A DNA stretch of 64,000 nucleotides from Eucommia ulmoides (lineage: Eukaryota; Streptophyta; Magnoliopsida; Garryales; Eucommiaceae): positions 10,169,001 through 10,233,000 of the forward strand of contig CM028340.1 in NCBI GenBank assembly GCA_016647705.1, in the 5' to 3' direction. The translations under genes and the position numbers were made by a program. Shown here one piece after another: positions 1 through 12,092 of the stretch. The notes under the pieces were generated by a model. It ran no database searches and was not told the origin of the DNA. It saw nothing but the letters and a program-made list of their open reading frames with translations. Numbering within the stretch: position 1 is the first letter of the stretch; each line of letters starts with the position of its first letter.

Positions 1-1232
1 GTCGATCCATTCTCAATTAGCACCTGAGCTGTAAACATCTCGTGGCTCTCAATTGTGATATTTAGGGACTTATTGTGTCCTGTTCCATCTTCGTTAATCT
101 TATCATCAGTGAAAGTGATGGTGTTAGATCCTAGGACCTACTCGACTAGAGTGACAAATTTCTCTGGAGGGATCATGCTTGGCAAGTTGGCTTTATTCAA
201 GACTTTCAACAGTGCCTGTATGTGTACTTTTGAGGACAAGAGTAGTCAAAGCATTGGGATTTGTGCCAACGATTTTCCAAGTTGTTCCACTATCTTATAT
301 TTCGAATTTTTCATTGCCTTTAAGAAGTTTGAGCCTCTTGTTCTGACACTGATTTTTTCAGAACTTCTCTTGGTTCTTTTATATGAACCTTGATCAAATC
401 CTGTGGTGTGTACACCCTCCCAGACCGAGTAATTCCGCCAGTTTCTCCTGCTGATATTGGTAATTATTTTTCTTCTCTAGTTTTAGCGACAATCTCCTAG
501 TTCCATGGGACTTTATTGAAACTTTCCACAGATTTTTGAATCGAAAGAGACAAGACCAATGGTTTTTCTAGTTTTTCGACCACATTTTCTGGATGTAATT
601 CGAACCCTCCATCAAGAACCTCAGGGTGTAAACAAATACTACCAATATCGATTACAACTACTTCTTCATCGACCTCCTCCGTGAGAATCAGATTGACGCC
701 ACTTCCTGATGGTGCGTGTTCAGGTAGTGGATTTTGCTGACAATTTGGTGCACCAGTCTCAGGCTATTTAGAAAACATGATAGCTTCTGTCCGTATAAAC
801 TCTCGAATCTTGTCTTTCAAATGATAGCATTGCTTGGTCATATATCCTCTAGATCCTGAGTGGTACTCACATAAAGCATTTGAAGAAAAGACTTTACTTC
901 TAGTCTTAGACTCGTAAGGTGGAAGAGGTGTCAGCATTCCCTACTTTAAACAATTCTGATACAACTCAGTGATCGGGACCGGAAGGTCTAGTGGTTCTTT
1001 GTCATCGATCCAGAAGTTCCCCCTAGTAGTACGAGGTGGATAGCCTGGATGGTATTGGGTTCTTGGCTTTAGGGTATGGTTAGGAATTTGAGGTTGGGGG
1101 GTTTGGCTAATATGTATGGTAAGCGGGTGTTTGGTAGGCTTGGGGATAATATTGGAGAGTGTGGTTTTGATAAGGGAGAGTTAGGTTATGATAATAATGG
1201 GGATGACTTTGAGAATATAGCTGGTTCCGGGA
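1..1232 (-). pseudogene. Gypsy gag C-terminus and protease N-terminus (element B)
   Basis: Minus-strand translation gives, from about 890 down, a stretch like the gag C-terminal motif CEYH..GH....C..LK (here with EYHSG, QCYHLKDKIREFI). At 400-150 lies the conserved block before the protease, including EQLGKSLAQIPMLWLLLSS and then ALLKVLNKANLP. Next come TFTDDKI, EDGTGHNKSLNI and, at the very edge, VLIENGS, the position of the aspartic protease motif (usually LIDNGS). The codon at 12-14 reads Glu where Asp is expected. Several in-frame stops between 420 and 1000 show decay. The same block recurs at about 25480-25863. It continues 8923-10180 across the nested element. Confidence 0.75.
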
Positions 1233-1237
1233 GTAAT
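1233..1237. repeat. target-site duplication GTAAT (left copy, element A)
   Basis: GTAAT directly precedes the TGG that opens the LTR at 1238; the same five bases follow the other LTR at 8918-8922. A 5-bp duplication is normal for Gypsy integration and fixes both ends of element A. Confidence 0.9.
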
Positions 1238-2506
1238 TGGTAGTGCGTAGATACGTCGCTACTTTCACCACAAATGTACGGGTCAAGTTTTAGTAAAGTG
1301 GGAAGAGTAAGGGTTGTTGTATCCATAGGAATTAGTTGAGATTATCGTTGAGTACCGTAATTATCATAACCTAACTTTATTTAGGCGATAAAAATGTAGT
1401 TTATATACGAATTATATACTAATCTAAATTAACCTAATTAACCTAATATTACTAATATAGACGTTTATAGGAGTAAATTACCTAGGGATTAATTTCATCT
1501 ACTTAAACGTGTTCGTTTCAATCTAGTTTACATTAACGACGTTTATCCTATCTGACAATCTCGGTATCGAAATCTCACTTACTACCTCTCCCGAGTGTAA
1601 AGTGAGTGAATATGTGACTTCGTGTCAACGTCAAAATCCCCTCTCAAGCTATGATACTTGGCCACATGAGTATTGCCCCAACGTCATGGATTGAACACTT
1701 TCTAACTCCCTCCCTAGTTATTAGATCGTCATGTTGTGTTTAAACCCTAGTCCGAATCCGGGGTTAGCTCTCCCAAGTGTCAAACTCCGATTTCTCAATA
1801 TATCTAAGTAAGCATATAAACATAACAAAACGGTAAACACAATCGGATAAAGATAAACAACCGTTAACAAAACATCAATTTTATTCAAACACATTTTCGT
1901 GGAGTCAATTGCTCCCTAGACAATATATGTTTAGTTACACTTGGCCATGGCCCAATATGCAACGAAACATAAACTAAACATATTCAAACTACCAACTAAA
2001 TAAGAGTAAAAGAGGGAAATGAGGAGACTAGCCGTTTATCCGAAGATTCATTGCTAAAACTACCCCGAGAACGCTTCCTCCTTTTTGACATGGTGATCTT
2101 CTCTTGGTTGATAAGGTTTAGAGCTCTCAAACCACTCCCGAAACTGTCAACCTCCTATTTGGGGAGAATAGATATGATATTTATAGGTTTCAAAATATCC
2201 TAAAAATATTGAAAATATCTGCAGAGTGACCACTGTAGCAGTGGGTTCATCGCCACAGCGATGAGCATGTCAGCAGCTTTATCCTGCAACAGTGGCCTGC
2301 AGATGCTGGAAGTTTTTCTTTTTGCTCTTTTCCTACCATTCTTGATCTGATATGATTGTTTAAAGACCGTTTTAGTCCATTTTCACCCCAAATACCTAAT
2401 TAAGACAAAATAAATAAAAACGTATTAAAACACAATAAAACACTATAAAAATACTTAAAAACTAACAGAATTGGCTTGGGAATAAATAGATAAATTACAC
2501 CTATCA
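1238..2506 (-). repeat. 3' LTR of element A
   Basis: Reads TGGTAGTGCG...ACACCTATCA on the plus strand, i.e. TGATAGG...TACCA in element orientation, with TG/CA ends. It aligns along its length with 7615-8917 and with the solo LTR at 43359-44675. Confidence 0.9.
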
Positions 2507-2525
2507 AATATCCCCCAAATTTGGA
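2507..2525 (-). other. polypurine tract of element A
   Basis: Directly inside the 3' LTR the minus strand reads AAATTTGGGGGATATT before TGATAGG. A G-run next to the 3' LTR is the expected primer for plus-strand DNA synthesis. Similar TTTGGGGG runs recur on the minus strand near 3170 and 3880. Confidence 0.65.
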
Positions 2526-4282
2526 ATTTTGCTAGTTCTCAAGCAAAACACTCACACTAAAATGAAAAACACAATTAAATTTAATAACATGAACAATCTA
2601 AACACAAACAATCTAAATATAATGATATGAGAGTTTTGAATTCAGCTAACGACCAAAACATTTCTCCCTTAGCAACCCCCAATCATATCAAGATAAGGAA
2701 TAATACGCACCATGTGATCTTCTAAAATTTCGACATTCAATAATGGTGAATGTCATTCTAGATCCTTTCAACGTGTGCGTGCAACACTCAATAATATAAC
2801 TATACAACGACCGAATTAGATTATCCACCAACGAAACTCACAACTTAGACCATAAAGGACTAGGATATCCATATGTCTGATTGGATTTCACTCTCCACTA
2901 ATGTACGCTAAGTAGTTCATAAAGATTAAAAGGACTGGGTTCGGTTTGGGAACATTTGGCCAATGGTATATCGAAAATATAAAATAGGTTAATGCTGTTA
3001 ACTTAACGATACCCAAGGCACAATGCTTGGCACACTTACACTCTAACCCCCATAGATAAATTTGAATCAATCTTGAACAATTATTTATGACCGATGTAAT
3101 AACTTTTCAAAAGAAAACTAAAATAGAGATTTATTTACATATGTCTTCTATTTTTTTTAACGTACCACACCCCCAAACATATTTGATTATTACTATTTCA
3201 CGGGTGTGGTTAAAATGAAAGAAAAATGAAAAGTGAGTACTCGAATACCGAACCAATAAAAAGTTCGCCCTAAACCCAACTACTCACATCAAGTAGCATA
3301 TGCGAATGCTAACTTGATTTACTCAAATTTGTGCCTTCGGTTCAACGATATAGGTTTGGAAAGAATTCAATTGGCCATGGTATTAGTTATGTGTTCAGAA
3401 TTGAAACTATTTTATAGGCTTCGACAGTATAATGAGGGATAGACATATTACAAGCTAAGCTTCTAATGCTCAAGTGACAAAATGAATACCTAAATCTCCT
3501 AAACTACCTTACCTAGGATTTCACCTCAAGTATTCCCTCAATCAGGTTCTAGAATCCTTAAATTGTCATGAGTTTGGCTAATCGATAATTGGTTTCAAAT
3601 CAATTGAATAGTTATACATTGAGTCTATGTGCTTGTACAAATTAGGATCCACAATAACTTCTACCAAAATGCATTGTCAAGCATACAGAACACACAGGAA
3701 TGGGTATTACCCTTGACCTCAAAAACAACCAGCGGATAATATCATCATTGGGTACTGGCCCAGATGAACGCGAAACTCAACATGCAACGACAACAATATA
3801 TAAACATAAACACATTCTACACTAAACAAACATACAAACAATAAAACACACTAACATACTAAAATACTACACATCACCCCCGAACTTAAAAAAATTAGTG
3901 TCCAGAATATCTAAATCATCAATCTTAACGTATGAAATAAAGTATGCTGACGAAGGGGGTTTAGAACACGTACCTGAGATGTGAGACAAGCTCGCCTCCG
4001 AATGAATTTGGCGGTGATGGATTTAACTTATTTTTGACTTGCGCCTCCCAAGAAGCGCGTGGTTTATAGTCCTCAGCCCTAGATACAGAACTGCTCGTCA
4101 AAGAGCGGCTTTCGTCCATAGTAAGTGTCGTATAACATTATATATGGGTCTTGGTTCAGTACACCCTCAAAACTGGCGAGATTTGGCTCTATTCGGCTCA
4201 AACGTTTAACAAGGTTCTCCACCGGCTCATGTACTTGGTGGGCATGAAAGAGCATTGCTTTTGGCGGCGAAGGATAGGTGAG
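2526..4282. other. non-coding 3' region of element A
   Basis: AT-rich, with no convincing reading frame. Near 4034-4056 the minus strand carries CTTGGGAGGCGCAAG, a diverged form of the TGGGAGGCAACCCAAG motif that follows the coding part in plant Athila-like elements. The rest is the long untranslated 3' part typical of that group. Confidence 0.5.
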
Positions 4283-4498
4283 CTATATCGGATCCTCGTA
4301 AATGTAATCGTCTTGGATTGGTGGTGGCATCACAATGTCGATCTCTAATGGTGAAGAATCACAATCGTCGATCCGTGCTTGGGTTCTCGGCTCATTCGAA
4401 TAATCATCTTTGAATTCTCCCAAGCTTCTTCCGCTCATTTTCGATTTCTCGTGGTGGCTTTCGCAGGATATGGCATTTGTATCTCCCAGTGCCAGCAC
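4283..4498 (-). pseudogene. possible gag-like fragment (element A)
   Basis: A 71-codon minus-strand frame rich in acidic and polar residues, ending before the TGGGAGGC-type motif. Its position matches the acidic gag-like frames at 27219-27725 in the related remnant. There is no zinc knuckle or catalytic motif, and it may be a chance frame. Between it and the CA-rich block (about 4500-5300) I see only AT-rich DNA with short broken frames. Confidence 0.25.
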
Positions 4499-5302
4499 TT
4501 TTGACTCGGCCTCAACAAAACAAATTAGTTGACCGATTTGTATCTAAAGAGACGTTACGGTCGCATTGATTTCAATGCAGACCGTCTCAATATTATTGAG
4601 ATAATCCTCATGCTTATTGATCATGTCATTCGTATTCCTCCAAAACGTCTAAGCCTTCCCTATAAATTCAACTAACATTTCCTCTAGGGGGGAAGACTCC
4701 ATATCTTGAACCGGAGTATCAATCCATGTCGCCATGGTGGTGAAACTATCTGTCATGATCCGATTTCCCAAGGCCAGACTGTGGTTTCTCCTATAGAGAA
4801 ATTCCTATCCTAAAACCGACTCGCGGAAATGTAAATCTATAACCTTTGGTAATTTTTGGTTTAAAGGCAATAATTCTTGTTGCCAATTTTACAACGGAAT
4901 TTCTTAATCTAATAGTCACCATTTAAATTCAAATATTTCATTTATTAGCTAATCCGCGGATTTTTCGTACACGACAACCAAATTAAAAGATTCTCGAATT
5001 TGTAATTTAAAAACCAAATTTTCATATTTCATCAAATCAGATTATCCCATCATAATTTTATAAAAACTGACTTCCCAACATTAAATCAAACCCGTTATAT
5101 TCAACAGTTACATTTACCGAATATTCGATACATTATTATTGAGAGAAATATTCTACAACAACTACGAAATTTAATATTACTGTTTTCGCCAGTTACAACA
5201 ATAAATAATAATTACAATTTTTACAATAGAAATTCCTCAAAAACTCTTATCTCGTTATGTCCTAGCCGACCCTGCAACCAAACACTGTGGGGTTCTGAGC
5301 TT

Positions 5303-6735
5303 ATGCTCAGTAGAACTCCAACCCCTCTAATACGTGCATTTAATAAATATATATCACATAAATCACATAAACATACTCGTTACATAAATCTAACACATAA
5401 ACCACATTTTGCATGCTCCTCACATAAATCCCGCATCGTCCAATTCATATCATGTAATTCCACATGTAAATTTCCCAACAATATATTAAATAATTCCATA
5501 ATTACCCATGAGACAATTAAATACATATATTTTCACACAATGCGACAATTAAATGCATATATGAAAAGGGTTAGAAATTCAACTTTTCCCGAATTTTTCG
5601 CTGGCCGCGAGATTAGATTTTGGTTTTTAGTGGGGTGGTTTGTGCAATTTTCGTTTTCTTTTTCTTTTTCTTTCTTTTTCTTCTTTTGTTTTTCCCGCTT
5701 CTTCTTCGCTTTCTGTTTTGCATTCAATTATGAACCAGCCAACCACATTCTCTCCTCCGCCGATCTGCATTGTCGGCGACGACCAACAACCAGCCCGCAC
5801 ACCCATACCGTCGGCCACGTTGAAACCACACTGAACAGACCATACCCACACACACGGACGAAATACACACCGTCGACGACGAGCTCTCTCTCTCTAACTT
5901 TCCACTGCCGGCAATGATCATATACACACAGACTACCAACAAAAACCCACACCACCGGCGACCAACTACACGCACACAACCATGTACAGAACACACACAC
6001 ATACACACAGACAACAACAACACCGTCAGACCAAACTCACACCCTCGTCACCCCTGTCGATTTCTCGTTGACCACACCTAATGCTCACACATACGCCAAA
6101 CAAAAGAAGAAATACACCCAAACCCAGACGAACACAGCACTACCGTTACCGTTGGAACATATACACACACATACCCACTTATTTCTCTCTCTATCTCTCA
6201 CTTACCACCGGCCCAAATAACTGACGGCAACACACACACACACACTCACACATACATGCTTACATACTACTGAACACACGTACACCCAACGTTGAACACA
6301 TCCCACACAGTAGCTCAGAATAGAACATACACACAATGTTGAACCCACCTTCTCTCTCTCTAACTCACCATCGACGAACTCCAGCGACTCACCTACGACC
6401 GGAATAACACATGCACATAGAAATTGGACACCCACACAAACCTAAAACACACAAACACACACAACAAAACACACTGGATGTCACACACACACACACATGG
6501 TTGTCAGACGAACAACAATGATCCCACGACGATCACACCTATGATCCATACTGACGTCAAACCCAACTCCCACACACACAAATACCCTAAAACACATGCT
6601 GAACGACCGACTGAACACACCCTCACACTGACCGACACCACCGGAATAATTAAGCAGAACCGCCAGCGACGGCCTGCTCTCTCTCTCTCTATCTTCTTTG
6701 TTTTCAGATCTCTCTTTCTTTTCCCCGATTAAAGA
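5303..6735. repeat. CA-rich and TC-rich modular low-complexity block (element A)
   Basis: About 1.4 kb dominated on the plus strand by ACAC runs broken by (TC)n blocks near 5881, 6184, 6352 and 6678. The blocks are followed by short GC-richer words such as CCGGC or ACCACCGGC and resemble each other, as if a module of about 170-330 bp had been duplicated and had diverged. Long open frames here on both strands are products of the biased composition, not genes. Confidence 0.6.
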
Positions 6736-6860
6736 TCACGATTGCATGGGGTATTTATATGCCTGAGAGTAGTGGATCAACTTAATCCCAAATACTACCA
6801 CTCGAGATGATCTCGATTCTTCTCTTGGTTTGTGTTTGGATCCCACCGACTATTTAAACA

Positions 6861-6883
6861 TATGTTTATATATATATATATAT

Positions 6884-6934
<51 letters not shown>
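6861..6934. repeat. (TA)n microsatellite
   Basis: Nearly pure TA dinucleotides with two TGTT interruptions, inside element A. Confidence 0.95.
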
Positions 6935-6937
<3 letters not shown>

Positions 6938-7149
6938 CCAAATTACCTTAACCCCCCTTCAGTTTCTTTAGCTTTTTATTTGAATCCCCATTTTAAGATT
7001 TAATTTCTCTTAAAATTATAATTTAACCCAAACCGAAAATTAATATTTTGAAAATCACTAATTAGCCCCTAAAACTTTAAATGAAATAGTAAATTAGGCC
7101 ATCCACCCCGTTATTTTTGAAATATTATAAAATATGACTTAAATAAAAA

Positions 7150-7345
7150 TCAGGATCTTACACTATCCCCCAAGCTTTGGTATCTTATTGAATAATTCCA
7201 ACAGTGATAATCATAACCGGCCATATCATCCAACAACCAATAGGCGTCATCCGCAGTTAATTGGTTGAAAGAGGTTGTACCGTTTCCTTTTTCAACCCAA
7301 TTTCTGGTTGCGGATAATAACCCATCAAGGAAGTTCACTAGTTGA
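7150..7345 (-). pseudogene. gag fragment of element A
   Basis: The minus-strand frame reads FLDGLLSATRNWVEKG, then TSFNQLTADDAYWLLDDMA, ending near YDYHCWNY. This matches the conserved end of the plant Athila/Gypsy gag core (FYNGL...R..VDA..GG....KT..EAY.LLE.MA.N.Y.W). Only this piece of gag remains, and it lies about 250 bp from the primer site, so the gag N-terminus is missing. The frame runs into a stop and then AT-rich DNA. Confidence 0.6.
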
Positions 7346-7590
7346 CACTACCTCGGGAAACCATGATTTGAAAATTGAAATAGAAATTTCTTGTATCGAT
7401 CCCAAGCATAGTAAAACGGCTCAGAATCCCGTTGAAAAAAATGCAAAATACCTGTTGATCTAACATCTTCAAGTACCCTACAAGAAAAACAAAAACAAAA
7501 CTACAAACAAAAAAAATTATAAACAAAAGAAATGCCTAAATTAAAATCAAGTTATTTACTTACAATATCAACAACAATCTAAAAACACAA

Positions 7591-7607
7591 TCCCCGGCAA
7601 TGGCGCC
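7591..7607 (-). other. primer-binding site, tRNA-Asp type (element A)
   Basis: The minus strand reads TGGCGCCATTGCCGGGGA, 7 bases from the inner end of the 5' LTR. It differs at one base from TGGCGCCGTTGCCGGGGA, the tRNA-Asp-type primer site common in plant Athila/Tat elements. Confidence 0.85.
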
Positions 7608-7614
7608 AAAAAAT

Positions 7615-8917
7615 TGGTAGCGCTTAGATACGTCACTACTTTCACCGCAAGTGTACGGGTCAAGTTTTAGTAAAGTGGGAAGAGTAAGGGTTGTCATATC
7701 CACAGGGATTGGTTGAGATTATCGTTGAGTACTGTAATTGTCATAACCTAACTTTATTTAGGCAATAAAAAAGTAGTTTAGATAATAATTATATACTAAT
7801 CTAAATTAACCTAATTAAACTAATATTACTAACATAGTCGTTTATGGGAGTAAATTGCCTAGGGATTAATTTCGTCCACTTAAATGTGTTCGTTTCAATC
7901 TATTTTACATTAACGGCGTTCATCCTATCCAACAATCTCAGTATCGAAATCTCACTCACTACCCTCTCCTGAGTATAAAGTAAGTGAATATGTGATTTCG
8001 TGTCAACGCTGAAGTCCCCCTCGAGCGTCTATATGACACTTGGCCACATGAGTCTCGTCCCAACATCATGGATTGAACACTTTCTAACTCCCTCCTTAGT
8101 TAGTAGATCGCGTTGTGTTTAAACCCTAGTCCAAATCTAGGATTACCTCTCCCAAGTGTTAAATCTCGATTTCTCAATATATCTAAACAAGCATATATAT
8201 ATGGCAATACAGTAAACAAAATTGGATAAAGATAAACAATCGTTAACAAAACATCAATTTTATTCAAACATGTTTTCGTGGAGTTAATCGTTTCCTAGAC
8301 TATATATGTTTAGTTACACTTGGCCATAACCCAATATATAACAAAACATAAACTAAACATATATAAACTACCAACCAAATAAGAATAAAAGAGAGAAACG
8401 AGGAGACGTTTATCCAAAGATCCATTGCTAAAATCGCTCCGAGAACGCTTTCTCATTTTTGGCGTGGTGATCTTCTCTTGGTTGATAGGGTTTTGAGCTC
8501 TCAAACCACTCCCGAAATCGTCAACCTCCTATTTGGAAAGAGTAGGGATGATACTTATAAGATTCAAAATATCTCAAAATATTCTAAAAATATCTAAAGC
8601 AGAGTGACCGCTACAGTGGTGGAAATGAAAAGAGTTTAAGTAACTGTCTGTACTTTGACCACTGCAGCGGTGGGTTCACTGCTGCAGTAGTGGCCTGCAA
8701 ATGTTAGAAGTTTGTCTTTTTGCTCTTTTCCCACCGTTCTTCCACTATATTTGCTCCGATATGATCGTTTAAAAACCGTTTTAGTCCATTTTCACCCCAA
8801 ATACCTAATTAAGACAAAATAAATTAAAACGAATTAAAACACAATAAAACACCAAAAAAAAAAACTCGAAAACTAACAAAATCGGTTTGAAAATAAATAA
8901 TTAAATTACACCTATCA
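7615..8917 (-). repeat. 5' LTR of element A
   Basis: Opens TGGTAGCGC and closes CCTATCA on the plus strand, aligning with 1238-2506. GTAAT follows at 8918-8922. Its U3 contains clustered CTGCAG-centred words near 8605-8700. Confidence 0.9.
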
Positions 8918-8922
8918 GTAAT
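8918..8922. repeat. target-site duplication GTAAT (right copy, element A)
   Basis: Second copy of GTAAT, adjoining the end of the 5' LTR of element A. Confidence 0.9.
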
Positions 8923-10180
8923 ATTGATTTTGACAATTTTGTGGGAGGTAGTTGCGGTATTGGTTGTTCTGGTTCGGGTAGTTTTGAGGATAGGAAGCTT
9001 GGGGGTTATTTTGGCTGGGCTGACCTCTTCATCGGATTAGATGAATCCCCTTCAATTTTTCCACTCCTTATTCCTTCTTCCGTTATCTCGGCTTGCTTGA
9101 TCGCATCACCGACGGAAGTTATTGCTATGCTCAAGAGATCGCGATAGAAAGGCAGCCTCTGAATTGACTTGAAAATCTCTAACTGAGCCTCATTACTCAG
9201 CCTAGGGACAACTTTGGCAGCCTCCTCCCTCCAGCGGGTAGTATACATTCGAAAACTTTCATCTTTCTTCTTTAGTATCTAATAGAGGGTATTGCGGTCC
9301 AGTGCAACATCCTTATTGTACACATATTGCTCACAGAAGGTCTCTACCAGATCCTCGAATGTTTTAATCTATGATAGCTCCAGGGTCATGTACCAGTTGA
9401 GAGTCGGTCCTTTTAATGATCTCTGAAATATTTTTAGGTAAAGGTCTTCGTTCTGAACATGAATTCCCAACTCTTTCTTGTAAATGCTTACATATCATTC
9501 TGGGGGGCCAGTACCGTCATACTTCGTGAACTCTGGAACTACAAAATTTTCCAGGTACACCACCTAGGGTGATGTTGATAGCTCTTTGTACATATCTTTC
9601 TAGGACGGTTTATCATTTTTCCATTCTTCTATAATTTTTTTTTCTAATTTCTCCATTTTTAGAACCCAAGTCGGTGGAGGTCCATTCTTCTATTTGTTTT
9701 TGGTTTCAGTGGTCGGGGCCGATCGATTGGCATTTGGATCATCGGATAAAACAACGACCCTCTCCTGGTGAATGAGGATCTGTGGTGCAGATGGGACCGG
9801 GCCATCAGGTGAGGCTTGATAAACATACCCCTGGTCGGGATATGTCGGCGCTCCATAGGCGAAAGGATGAGGAGCTATCTGGGGTCCATTGTGGATTGGT
9901 ACCGTGAAGTTCGGGCTGACGTGGTCAGATTCGACACAGAGTTATTCATCCCGGTGCTTGGAGGATTTTCGTTAGGTGACTCAGAACTGGGTAGAGTCAC
10001 TAGGGTTCCACTGGGTAGAAAGATGGGCACATCTCAATCTTGGCTTAGCTTATCGAGCTTCTCCATTATTAGCTTCATAGTCTCTTGCATCTGAGTCAAT
10101 TCGGTCATCCGGAGAGATTTAGGATTGCCTTCAGATACCATCTTGGAACTATTCTGAGTCCGGTTGCAAGTAAAAATCGT
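8923..10180 (-). pseudogene. gag polyprotein core of element B (Tat/Ogre-like)
   Basis: The minus strand encodes the retrotransposon gag core. Around 9600-9480 it reads FTKYDGTGPPEWY; near 9430 WYMTLE; near 9360 WIKTFEDLVETF, then CEQYVYNKDVALDRN; and at 9248-9006 YTTRWREEAAKVVPRLSN, then IFKSIQRLPFYRDLL and GIRSGKIEG. These follow the plant Gypsy order (YDGTGDP, WY..L, F.DL...F..QY.YN, R..L, Y..RWRE.AA.V.P.L, F...L..PYYD.L). Stops and shifts interrupt it (for example near 9285 and 9650), and element A splits its C-terminus at 8917. Confidence 0.8.
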
Positions 10181-10576
10181 ACTTCGAGTGGGGGGAACTG
10201 GAATTGCTTTTTTAGGACCAATTTTCCTGTCTCGTCTTGTTTGTTACAACAAGCCCATTTGTTAGTCCACATAGATCTTAGGTAGTCTTAAAACCCATTC
10301 GAGTTCAAAGTTTTCAATTTTGATGATGTCTGATCAACAAATGATATTTTTATGATTCATGGAAATTCTTTCGTTACTTAATTCTCATCGATATTCGAAA
10401 CTTAAAATTCATTTAATTTTTAACTCCCTAAGACATGATTAATTCATCAAAACCCCCAAAAAAGAAATTCTCAATCTATTTACAAAATAGAAGGAACATA
10501 TGACAAAACAAAATAAAACATTTGGACTTAGATTAGTTGGACTTATTTAGACATTAGGCTCGACTCTCTTTTCATT
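10181..10576. other. untranslated leader of element B
   Basis: Between the gag region and the primer site. I see AT-rich leader sequence and no convincing frame on the minus strand. Confidence 0.45.
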
Positions 10577-10593
10577 CCCCAATGGAGTTGTCA
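10577..10593 (-). other. primer-binding site, tRNA-Arg type (element B)
   Basis: The minus strand reads TGACAACTCCATTGGGG, two bases inside the LTR end. It resembles the TGGCGACTC.G.TGGGG site of plant Tat/Ogre elements, with a few changes. Confidence 0.6.
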
Positions 10594-12068
10594 GTTGACG
10601 CACCCCGATTTTTTCAAAAATGAAATAAATGAATATAAAGTGTAAAAGGAGAAAGGGTCTCTTAAAGCGTCAATTTTCTCAAAAAGTACTTAGATCATTT
10701 TAAAAATTAGGAGTCGTCACCTAGCAATGATGTGCTAGGTCACCGATTTTTTAGAAAAAAATAATTTAAAATGTCCCAAGTAAAATTGACTCAAAAAATA
10801 TGGTCAAACCAAATATTCATTTTAAAAGGGGTTCTGAGGTCGGTTACGCTCGGGGAAAGTGTTAGGCACCCCAAGACGCCCATTCGAAAAGAGTACCTTA
10901 TGTCCAATTGAGTCCAATTAGTTTAGTCTGAATATTTTATTTTATTTATTTTAAAATCATTTCTTTCTTATGAAAACTTTTTTTTTTTTTTTTTAAATAT
11001 ATACATAAGATGGGACAAGTTTTTTTTTTTTTGTACTTTTTTGAATGTTCCCTTGGTATGACCTCTTATCAAATATTAAGAATTCGACAAGGATAATCCC
11101 CGAAGGATTTAATGTCTCGGGTTTTAATTTTTGGTTATTTTGATAAATGGAAAAAATGTGGACATGTGTAATTTTTTTTTTAAAAGATTTTGTTTTGAAA
11201 TACGGGGAGTGGATTGATTTGAAATATATTTATAATAAAACATATTTTAAGAAAATTTAATTTTTAAAGAAACGTTTTTTTTATGCAAAAACTATTTGGA
11301 ATGATTTTCTTTTACTAATTTTTCAAAATAATCCCCTTTAAAAAGACTATTTTTTTTTTATTCTTTCCATATTGTCAACTTATCCCAAGCTCATAATCTG
11401 GTTAAAGGAAGTGCTTTCCTAAATCCACTATTTGAAAATTTCGCACTGGTTGGGAAATTTGAAACGATGGTACGAAATACTATCCATTTTTCAGAATTTA
11501 AAGTTTTTTCATTTTTTTATGCTTTTGATTTTATTTTTTTTTTTCAAAAAAAATAAAAAATGACTACTTCCTTTTTATTGTTTTGTGAGAAAATAAATAT
11601 TTACAAAATACAACACAATACATAAAGTGCATAAAATGAAATTACAGAAATAAAAGAGCAGAAAGACGCAGAATAATAAATAAATACTATACAATAAAAA
11701 CGCAGAAATGAGCAAAACAGTAAATAAAAACAATACAATAAAAACGCAGAAAGTGGTAGAGCAGTAAATAAATACAACAATACAAAGTGCGGAAAGACGC
11801 AGAACAATAAAAAAATACAAAACGCGGAAAGACGCAGAACAGTAAATAAATATAAAGCGCGAAAAGACGCAGAACTAGAAAATAAATACAAAGCAAGGAA
11901 AGACGTAGAATAGTAAATAAATACAAAACACGGGAAGGCGCAGAACATGAAATAAATTCAGAAAAGGAAATAAATGTAGAAAAGTAAACAGTTTTCTTTT
12001 AAATATTCCTATGGAACGTCCTTTTAAGTTTTGTCCAATTTTAGGCCCATGCTTTCAAGTGGTTTAAA

Positions 12069-12092
12069 CACACACACACACACACACACACA
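12069..12092. repeat. (CA)12 microsatellite
   Basis: Twelve CA units followed by an A-run, inside the candidate LTR of element B. Confidence 0.95.

Larger units (their letters stand above)
1238..8917 (-). mobile_element. Athila-like non-autonomous LTR retrotransposon (element A)
   Basis: A complete 7.7-kb element in minus orientation: two LTRs of about 1.3 kb (1238-2506 and 7615-8917), a tRNA-Asp-type primer-binding site at 7591-7607, a purine-rich tract next to the 3' LTR, and a perfect 5-bp duplication. The 5.1-kb interior carries only a gag fragment (7150-7345), a possible gag-like fragment (4283-4498), a large CA/TC-rich block and AT-rich DNA. No protease, reverse transcriptase or integrase motif was found in any frame, so it probably depended on a relative. 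Athila-like traits are the primer type, repeated TTTGGGGG tracts and a TGGGAGGC motif downstream of the gag-like part. The two LTRs differ at many sites, so insertion is not recent. Confidence 0.88.

Noticed and set aside
5303-5917. 204-codon plus-strand open frame
   Set aside because: It spans the CA/TC-rich block of element A. Overlapping frames on both strands are equally long and the residues simply reflect low complexity.
11575-11948. Minus-strand frames encoding Tyr/Leu/Phe-rich, membrane-like peptides
   Set aside because: They arise from a degenerate repeat of GCAGAA and AGTAAATAAATACAA words inside the candidate LTR. All three frames are open in the same way, so this is a repeat artefact.
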